Assembly (NCBI RefSeq): GCF_014337215.1 | Contig: NZ_CP060635.1 | Location: 2,307,501 to 2,371,500 of the forward strand | DNA: 64,000 nt | DNA from: Wansuia hejianensis | Lineage (GTDB): Bacteria > Bacillota > Clostridia > Lachnospirales > Lachnospiraceae | Reading direction: 5' to 3' | In this document: positions 58,866 to 64,000 of the stretch, one piece after another | How the letters are laid out: every line of letters begins with the position of its first letter | Numbering within the stretch: the first letter of the stretch is position 1 | The notes under the pieces: model-generated | Database searches by the model: none | Told to the model about the DNA's origin: nothing | Seen by the model: only the letters and a program-made list of their open reading frames with translations | Position numbers and translations under genes: made by a program

Positions 58866-59996
58866 CTATTCTTCCTGATATATTCTTGTCACGCGCTTGC
58901 TGATGCCGCAGGCCATCTCATAATTAAATCTGCCTGCCGGATCTGCAATTTCCTCCAGGGAGATAAAGTTGTCCCCGTCACGTCCTGCCAGAGTTACCAC
59001 ATCTTCAGTCTTCACTTCCGGTATCCCCGTAACATCCACCATGATCTGATCCATGCAGACACGCCCGAGTATCGGCGCGTACTGCCCGTGAATCAGGACC
59101 CGCCCTCTGGAAGAAAGAGCCCTGGGATATCCGTCGGCATACCCCACAGATACCGTGGCAATCCTCGTCAACGGCCCGCTGGTCACATAGGTAGCGCCAT
59201 AGCTCACTCCAAGCCCCGGCCCCACATCTTTGACATGGATCACATGGCTTTTCCACGCCAGGGCGGGGATCAGGTCCAGCTGTTCCTTTTGCACTGCCTC
59301 AGACGGATAAAGTCCGTATGTCACGATCCCCGACCGCACCATGTCGTATCTGTAATCATCAAATTCCATGATGCCGGCGCTGTTGCACACATGCTTAACC
59401 GGTATGTCCACTCCCCGCCGTTCCAGCATGGCTGCCATACGGTCGAACTTCTCCAGCTGTGAAGAACAGTACGTCTTATCCACCTGATCCGCGCAGGAAA
59501 AATGCGTAAACATCCCTTCCAGGTCAATATGTTCCAGGCAGGAGATTCCTTTGATCTCATCTGCGTCAGGCTCTGCCGCCTGAAAGCCAATCCGGGTCAT
59601 CCCGGTATCCAGGGCAATGTGTATCTTAGCCTTTTTCCCCTGATTCGCGGCAGCCGCATCCAGCAGCTCCGCCGTCTCCCGGCTATAGATCGTCTGAGTG
59701 ATGTCATAAGCCACCACATCCTCATATTGTTGCGGCGACGTATATCCCAGGATCAGCACCGGCAGCTGTATCCCGTGCTCCCGCAGTTCCACCGCCTCCT
59801 CCAGAGTGGCCACTGCAAAATAATCCACCCGGTCTTCCAGATATTTTCCCACCGTTACCGCCCCGTGTCCATAGGCGTCAGCCTTGATTACAGCCAAAAG
59901 CTTTACATCCGGGGCAATTCTTTTTCTCACTTCAGCAATGTTATGTCCTATCGCAGGCAAAGATACTTCTGCATAGCATCTCAGATAGTCGCTCAT
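58866..59996 (-). CDS. alr: Alanine racemase
   Basis: PLP enzyme that supplies D-alanine for peptidoglycan. The start at 59996 (MSDYLRCYAEVSLPAIGHN) with AAGGA upstream gives 376 aa. Catalytic Lys in AVIKADAYGHGA; the Tyr base lies in the conserved SYGATY segment near residue 260; RVCMDQIMVDVT near the C-terminus. Preceded by an Lrp-type regulator in the same operon, a pairing that suggests amino-acid-responsive control of D-alanine formation. Confidence 0.95.
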   Translation of the reverse strand: MSDYLRCYAEVSLPAIGHNIAEVRKRIAPDVKLLAVIKADAYGHGAVTVGKYLEDRVDYFAVATLEEAVELREHGIQLPVLILGYTSPQQYEDVVAYDITQTIYSRETAELLDAAAANQGKKAKIHIALDTGMTRIGFQAAEPDADEIKGISCLEHIDLEGMFTHFSCADQVDKTYCSSQLEKFDRMAAMLERRGVDIPVKHVCNSAGIMEFDDYRYDMVRSGIVTYGLYPSEAVQKEQLDLIPALAWKSHVIHVKDVGPGLGVSYGATYVTSGPLTRIATVSVGYADGYPRALSSRGRVLIHGQYAPILGRVCMDQIMVDVTGIPEVKTEDVVTLAGRDGDNFISLEEIADPAGRFNYEMACGISKRVTRIYQEE

Positions 59997-60029
59997 GATC
60001 TTTCCTTCTTTCATCTGGGAGGCGCTGCC

Positions 60030-60491
60030 TCACCGCTTCTCCGGTTTTCTGATCGCTGAATAAATATTCTTGACATTCTTCAGCACTACATGGGTCCTGG
60101 TATCGGACACACCGTCCAAGCTCATGATTTCCCTGTGAATATGTTCCAGCTCGTCTGAAGACTCACAGGATATCTTCAGCAGAAGATCGAAATCCCCCGT
60201 TTGGTAATAGCAGGATACAATCGTATCCATACTGTTGATGGCCTCTGAAAAGCTGTCAAAATATTTCGGATTCCCCAGACTCACTTCCATCAGAGCTGTC
60301 ATTGCGTTCCCTGTGCGTTTCTCATCAACAATGATCGTATATTCCTTGATGATTTTATTTTCCTCCAGCTTGCGGATCCGCTCAATCACTGCAGAGACAG
60401 AGAGATGAATCTCCTTGCTGATATTGGATGCAGTTTCCCTGGCATTTTTCTGCAGGATCTTCAAAATTTTATAATCAATGCTATCCATCAT
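60030..60491 (-). CDS. Lrp/AsnC-family transcriptional regulator
   Basis: 153 aa. HTH domain (MMDSIDYKILKILQKNARETASNISKEIHLSVSAVIERIRKLEE, summarised) and a RAM/AsnC ligand-binding domain (about 68-145, with YQTGDFDLLLKISC). Two possible starts (ATGATG); GGAGGAGG upstream. Transcribed with alr, 33 bp apart. Probably senses an amino acid, perhaps alanine, but the effector cannot be read from sequence. Confidence 0.9.
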   Translation of the reverse strand: MMDSIDYKILKILQKNARETASNISKEIHLSVSAVIERIRKLEENKIIKEYTIIVDEKRTGNAMTALMEVSLGNPKYFDSFSEAINSMDTIVSCYYQTGDFDLLLKISCESSDELEHIHREIMSLDGVSDTRTHVVLKNVKNIYSAIRKPEKR

Positions 60492-60540
60492 GTACAGCCT
60501 CCTCCAATTAATACCCCTGAATATTTCATGTCACCCATTA

Positions 60541-60568
60541 AGTATAGCAAATTTTTTACAGAAGTCCA
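60541..60568 (-). promoter_or_regulatory. Putative lrp-alr promoter
   Basis: -10 TATACT (60546-60541), 16-bp spacer, -35 TGGACT (60568-60563), about 50 bp ahead of the regulator start. Moderate match. Confidence 0.5.
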
Positions 60569-60604
60569 CCATTCTGAAAAAAATTTTATATTTACCGTTT
60601 CATA

Positions 60605-60648
60605 AACAGGGCAGTTCAGAATCCGGAAGAATTCTAAACTGCCCTGTT
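60605..60648 (-). terminator. Terminator of degV
   Basis: Minus strand AACAGGGCAGTT (60648-60637) pairs with AACTGCCCTGTT (60616-60605), with a further AGAAT/ATTCT stem inside, then TTATG. A very stable stem with a short T-run, 7 bp after the stop. Confidence 0.75.
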
Positions 60649-60655
60649 GGATTAC

Positions 60656-61543
60656 TTATTTTTCCCGCATATCGCCCAGGAAGAACAACGCAACCGTCCC
60701 CGGCCCCGTATGGGAACCGATCACCGTTCCTACATTGTTGATGATAATTTTCCCTCTGAGCGCTGGAAAACGTTCTTCAATCACATCCGCTACCTCCCGG
60801 GCGTCTTTATAGCATGCCGACTGTGACAGATAACACTTTCCCGAGTAATTATGACCGCCCTCCGCATGTTCTTCCATGCGCTTCACAATCTCTTCCATCA
60901 CTCGCTTTTTCCCGCGGTATTTCTTCCTGGGAATCAGCTTTCCTTCCGTATTCATGTTCAACAGAGGGCAAATATTCAGAACTGTACCGAAAATCGCTGA
61001 AGTTCTTGAGATCCTCCCTCCACGGAAATAGCTGCTCAGATCCGTGGAAAAAAACCAATGATGAATATGGAGCTTGATTTTCTCCAGCTCTTCCACATTC
61101 TTCCCGTAGGACATCCCGGCGTCCTGATGATCCTTCGCTATGGTTACCAGCATCCCATAACCCGATGAGGCACCCAGTGAATCCACGAGAGTTACCTTCC
61201 TCTCCGGATATTTCTCTTCCAGACGCTGCTTCGCAATGCTGGCCGCATTATAGGTTCCGGAGATTCCGCTGGAAAGCGTGATGTGGAGCACATCCTTACC
61301 CTGGATCAGGAATGGTTCAAACAGCTTCATATAATCTTCTTCATTCACCTGGGAAGTGACCGGCGTGGCCCCTGCCGATATTCTTCTGTAGAATTCATCC
61401 AGTGCCATTGATTTCCCCATATCGTCCGGATACTCCTTGCCATCCATGGTAAAATGAAAACAGGCATAGGGAATCCCCCGCTCTTCAAAGAATTCTGGGG
61501 CCATATCTGCAGTTGAACAACAGGTAATCACATAATCTGACAT
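60656..61543 (-). CDS. DegV-family fatty-acid-binding protein (FakB-like)
   Basis: The start at 61543 (MSDYVITCCSTADMAPEFFEERGIPY) gives 295 aa with GGAGA upstream. Two-domain DegV fold: N-terminal STADM (Ser-Thr pair near the fatty-acid carboxylate), TSQVNEEDYMKLFEP, HITLSSGISGTYNAASIAKQ, VDSLGASSGYGMLV, RGGRISRTSA, and C-terminal IGSHTGPGTVALFFLG. FakB proteins present a fatty acid to the kinase FakA for phospholipid synthesis; no fakA is in the window. Controlled by a strong promoter and a palindrome. Confidence 0.9.
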   Translation of the reverse strand: MSDYVITCCSTADMAPEFFEERGIPYACFHFTMDGKEYPDDMGKSMALDEFYRRISAGATPVTSQVNEEDYMKLFEPFLIQGKDVLHITLSSGISGTYNAASIAKQRLEEKYPERKVTLVDSLGASSGYGMLVTIAKDHQDAGMSYGKNVEELEKIKLHIHHWFFSTDLSSYFRGGRISRTSAIFGTVLNICPLLNMNTEGKLIPRKKYRGKKRVMEEIVKRMEEHAEGGHNYSGKCYLSQSACYKDAREVADVIEERFPALRGKIIINNVGTVIGSHTGPGTVALFFLGDMREK

Positions 61544-61585
61544 ATTTTCTAATCTCCAAATTTTATATTTCCACACCTTATGATG

Positions 61586-61600
61586 TAGTTTTCAAAACTA
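61586..61600. promoter_or_regulatory. Perfect 15-bp palindrome at the degV start site
   Basis: TAGTTTT-C-AAAACTA lies 6 bp downstream of the -10 element, over the expected transcription start. The form resembles operators of MarR-type lipid regulators (FabT-like palindromes of AGTTTGA/TCAAACT kind). That would fit a fatty-acid-binding product, but the identity of the repressor is inferred. Confidence 0.55.
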
Positions 61601-61606
61601 TATATT

Positions 61607-61635
61607 ATACTATCATCTGCAGTTTCGGGTGTCAA
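61607..61635 (-). promoter_or_regulatory. degV promoter
   Basis: -35 TTGACA (61635-61630), 17-bp spacer, -10 TAGTAT (61612-61607), with a TATAAT overlapping three bases further on. Strong sigma-A match. Confidence 0.75.
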
Positions 61636-61692
61636 CCTATTTTCGCCTCATCACAGTATCCCTGGCAGCAGTTCAGCATTCCGCTATTCCTT

Positions 61693-62283
61693 TTATCTTC
61701 TTCTCCTGCTCACTTCTTTCGTCGTCGCAAATTGCACGGCTATTCCCAGGGCAGCAATCACAAGCGTCACCACAAGACCCAGCGCATAATTGGAACCCAG
61801 AACCGGTATGGGCGTCTTCAGGGAATGAACGGCATTGAAAGCGCCGCTGACCGCCGTAATAGCAATAATACAGGGCCTCGAAAATTTTACCGCCAGTATT
61901 CCAGCCACCACAAACGCAGCCACTGCCAATACCATCAGTACGATATTCCATACCTGTTCATCGGGAAGGGGAATCGTCCTAACCGCTGCAAAAGCGATAA
62001 AACCACAGAAAACAAACACTCCCGCAAGATAGAGCTTGAAAGCAATCAGCCCAAGCAAAATACCTGCCACAAGTCCGATTACCGCGGGAAGATATGCTTC
62101 TCCTTTGATCAGCACTGAGGATATGCCGAATCCGAGCGCAAATCCCACCAGGAAACCGATCACGGTAACCCATACCTTCAGCAGGCGATAGCCCAAAAAG
62201 CATTGCAGAAGAGCAAACGCTACAGAAAACACTACCGCAACCTGGCCGAATTTAGTCATAAAATCATTTAACACGTCAAGCAC
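61693..62283 (-). CDS. DUF4203-like multi-pass membrane protein
   Basis: 196 aa, six to seven hydrophobic segments: VAVVFSVAFALLQCFLGYRLL, VTVIGFLVGFALGFGIS, LPAVIGLVAGILLGLIAF, and others, with a basic end KEVSRRRR. The GYRLLKVWVTVIGFLVGF pattern is that of the TMEM198/DUF4203 family. The start is GTG at 62283, with AGGAGG nine bases upstream. Function unknown. It has its own promoter, so it is likely not part of the two-component operon next door. Confidence 0.75.
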   Translation of the reverse strand: MLDVLNDFMTKFGQVAVVFSVAFALLQCFLGYRLLKVWVTVIGFLVGFALGFGISSVLIKGEAYLPAVIGLVAGILLGLIAFKLYLAGVFVFCGFIAFAAVRTIPLPDEQVWNIVLMVLAVAAFVVAGILAVKFSRPCIIAITAVSGAFNAVHSLKTPIPVLGSNYALGLVVTLVIAALGIAVQFATTKEVSRRRR

Positions 62284-62314
62284 TCACCAGTACCTCCTTC
62301 AGAATTCTTTTTAT

Positions 62315-62343
62315 ATAGTAACCTTTTTCTCCGGCCAGTTCAA
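62315..62343 (-). promoter_or_regulatory. Promoter of the DUF4203-like gene
   Basis: -35 TTGAAC (62343-62338), 17-bp spacer, -10 TACTAT (62320-62315), about 32 bp ahead of the GTG start. Confidence 0.65.
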
Positions 62344-62368
62344 GCTTTTTCTGGAAGCATCTGGCGAT

Positions 62369-62992
62369 TCAGGGCAAATTCCTGTAATAAAAGATTGCCA
62401 GCTGCGTCCGGTCCCTAAGCTCCAGTTTGTCCAGGATACTGCTGAGATAATTCCTGACCGTACCTTCGCTTAGATACATCTGCTCTGCAATTTCCCGGTT
62501 AGACAAACCTTCCGCAACCAGGCAGATCAGCTGATACTCCCGCTCCAGAAGCCCATGGACTTCATAATTAAAATTTCCCTTTTTTTTCAAAAGATCCGGT
62601 ATCTTAGCCGTAATCTCATTGCCAAACACCGTCTGACCGGTGCACACAGCCCGAAGAGACGGCAGAATACTTCCATAGTCCTGTTTCAGCAGATATCCTC
62701 TGGCGCCGGTCCTGATTGCCCGGATAATATATTCATCGTCCAGGAATGTGGTCAGCAGTAAAATCCGGGCCTCCGGAAACTCCCTGAGAATCCTGGCTGA
62801 AGCTTCCAGACCATTCATTTCCTTCATCCGTATATCCATCAGCAGCACATCCGGACGTTCCTGCCGGTACAGCTTCACACCCTCCAGGCCGCTGCTCCCT
62901 TCTGCGCAGACCTCCACCTCCGGGTCTGCTTCCAGTATTGTCTTCAACGCCATGGTAATCAGCGGATCATCATCTACCACTACTACTCTCAT
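62369..62992 (-). CDS. NarL/LuxR-family response regulator
   Basis: 207 aa. Receiver domain: acidic Asp7-Asp9 cluster (VVVDDDPL), phospho-acceptor Asp near residue 53 (LLMDIRM), Thr (LLLTTF) and Lys (GYLLKQD). C-terminal LuxR-type HTH (about 140-205): LLEREYQLICLVAEGLSNREIAEQMYLSEGTVRNYLSSILDKLEL. Immediately follows the histidine kinase gene (3 bp). The target genes are not evident; such pairs often control neighbouring ABC efflux genes, but none lies on this side. Confidence 0.93.
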   Translation of the reverse strand: MRVVVVDDDPLITMALKTILEADPEVEVCAEGSSGLEGVKLYRQERPDVLLMDIRMKEMNGLEASARILREFPEARILLLTTFLDDEYIIRAIRTGARGYLLKQDYGSILPSLRAVCTGQTVFGNEITAKIPDLLKKKGNFNYEVHGLLEREYQLICLVAEGLSNREIAEQMYLSEGTVRNYLSSILDKLELRDRTQLAIFYYRNLP

Positions 62993-62995
62993 AGT

Positions 62996-64000
62996 TTACC
63001 CCTCTTTCGGTATAGTTATAAATATTCCGAAGCCGTGGTCTCTGCTAATCTGAATGTTTCCATCCAGGGCCTTTACCCGCTCCTTCATGTTTAAAAGCCC
63101 TATTCCTCCTGTTTTCTCAGCTATCCCGGCTCCGGAGCCATTATCCTGTATCTTCATCTGATAAAGCGCCGGATGCTCCCGCATCAGCACATGCACTTCT
63201 GTAGCATCGCTGTGCTTGGCCACATTAACCAGAGCCTCCTTCAGAATTGACAATAAACAATACTTAACCGTTCTCGGGACGTCCATATCCATATCATATT
63301 CCAGCCCCACCCGGCAGAACTGAAATTCCAGGATCAACCCTTCCACTGCCTTCTGTAGATCTACAGAATCATCATGGATATCGTGAACACTTTTTCTGAC
63401 GCTGTCCATGGCCTGGTTAAGAGAATTCTCAAGCTGAGCCAAAGGCTCCCCCACCGTCGCATCCTTATTCACTGCCTTCAGCGCGCCTGTTATCAATATC
63501 GTCCTCGACAACAGGTGACCCACATTATCATGAATCTCTCTGGCGATCCGGTTACGCTCCCTTAAGGTAGCCGTATAAATCTCATAATCCTGTTTCTCAA
63601 GCAGTTCTTTATTCTTCTCTTTCAGAAGCAGGTTCCTCTCTGCACTGTCATCCCGGATTTTCTTTAGCTTCTCTTCCTTTATTTCCAACTGCGTGCTTTT
63701 CACCTCCAGCAGCATTGCAGCTCCAATTCCCAGCAGCAGGAATATGATCATTTCTATGCCCGCACCGCCGCTCTGGGCCATAGCCGGCGCAACCAGAACC
63801 AGCAATAGATACAGCCTCCATCTCAAAATATCGTAAGAGATCAGCGGTAAAAAACATACCATACCCGGCCAGATAACCGCACCCGCGCAATAACCACCCA
63901 ACAATACCGCCGCCGCCGTCCGCTTTTCCAGAAACGCCGCACAGGCCGACACAGCCACAGCCCAAAAAAACCCCGTGACATACACCGGCGTTACCGGCAC
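62996..64000 (-). CDS. Sensor histidine kinase, HisKA_3 type (5' end at or beyond window edge)
   Basis: 334 codons are visible, open to the right edge. The first codon seen is GTG, so the true start may lie outside. N-terminal membrane region of about four helices (to about 100), a coiled-coil linker (KSTQLEIKEEKLKKIRDDSAERNLLLKEKNKELLEKQ region), a dimerisation helix with the phospho-acceptor His in RERNRIAREIHDNVGH, and the ATPase domain with KEALVNVAKHS (N box), IQDNGSGAG and GGIGLLNMKERV (G boxes). Partner of the downstream NarL-type regulator. Confidence 0.92.
   Translation of the reverse strand: MPVTPVYVTGFFWAVAVSACAAFLEKRTAAAVLLGGYCAGAVIWPGMVCFLPLISYDILRWRLYLLLVLVAPAMAQSGGAGIEMIIFLLLGIGAAMLLEVKSTQLEIKEEKLKKIRDDSAERNLLLKEKNKELLEKQDYEIYTATLRERNRIAREIHDNVGHLLSRTILITGALKAVNKDATVGEPLAQLENSLNQAMDSVRKSVHDIHDDSVDLQKAVEGLILEFQFCRVGLEYDMDMDVPRTVKYCLLSILKEALVNVAKHSDATEVHVLMREHPALYQMKIQDNGSGAGIAEKTGGIGLLNMKERVKALDGNIQISRDHGFGIFITIPKEG

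Overview
The window looks like a chromosomal segment from a low-GC-lineage Gram-positive anaerobe of the Clostridia, most likely Lachnospiraceae. The evidence is a dcw cluster with two class B PBPs (one SpoVD-like), a meso-DAP-type MurE, single-chain GlyQS, a PrkC/PrpC pair next to rsgA-rpe-thiN, and strong purine-rich Shine-Dalgarno sites. Almost all genes lie on the minus strand. I saw no tRNA, rRNA or CRISPR array.

Layout. 1-10.9 kb: division/cell-wall operon read leftwards from a clear promoter and MraZ-type operator repeats: mraZ-rsmH-ftsL-ftsI-spoVD-like-mraY-murD-ftsW-murA (cut by the window edge). 11.1-12.3 kb: ychF. 12.3-15.6 kb: accessory patch with a dispersed repeat, an Rpn-type nuclease, and an IS91-like element with a small acidic companion ORF and a decayed second copy of it. 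15.7-29.3 kb: housekeeping run thiN, rpe, rsgA, prkC, prpC, rlmN, rsmB, a zinc peptidase, fmt, def, priA, murE. 29.3-34.4 kb: cupin, AlkD-like gene, MATE pump, TIGR04076 gene and carbamate kinase, interspersed with three copies of a small-RNA cassette on the plus strand. 34.4-36.2 kb: HD-GYP protein, a 239-bp segment bounded by perfect inverted repeats, and a tyrosine recombinase. 36.3-45.6 kb: glyQS, lipoprotein, purA, purB, purC, polar amino-acid ABC transporter, TetR regulator. 45.6-58.6 kb: a nine-gene minus-strand run (three rubredoxin/VOC-type proteins, a ribose-type sugar ABC transporter, ROK kinase, GH1 phospho-glycosidase), followed by a MerR regulator, two small paralogues and a divergent fourth VOC protein. 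58.8-64 kb: alr, lrp, degV, a membrane protein, and a NarL-type two-component pair cut by the right edge.

Most interesting: (1) three homologous small-RNA cassettes with identically phased upstream hexamers, a conserved 5' hairpin, a C-rich stretch and three different terminators; (2) a probable phase-variable promoter switch between a tyrosine recombinase and an HD-GYP gene; (3) a 69-bp repeat inserted twice in frame into RsgA, with a related copy in the ychF promoter region; (4) the operon joining VOC proteins to glycoside import, phosphorylation and hydrolysis, which may be an undescribed glycoconjugate pathway. All functional assignments come from reading motifs and context; no database search was run.
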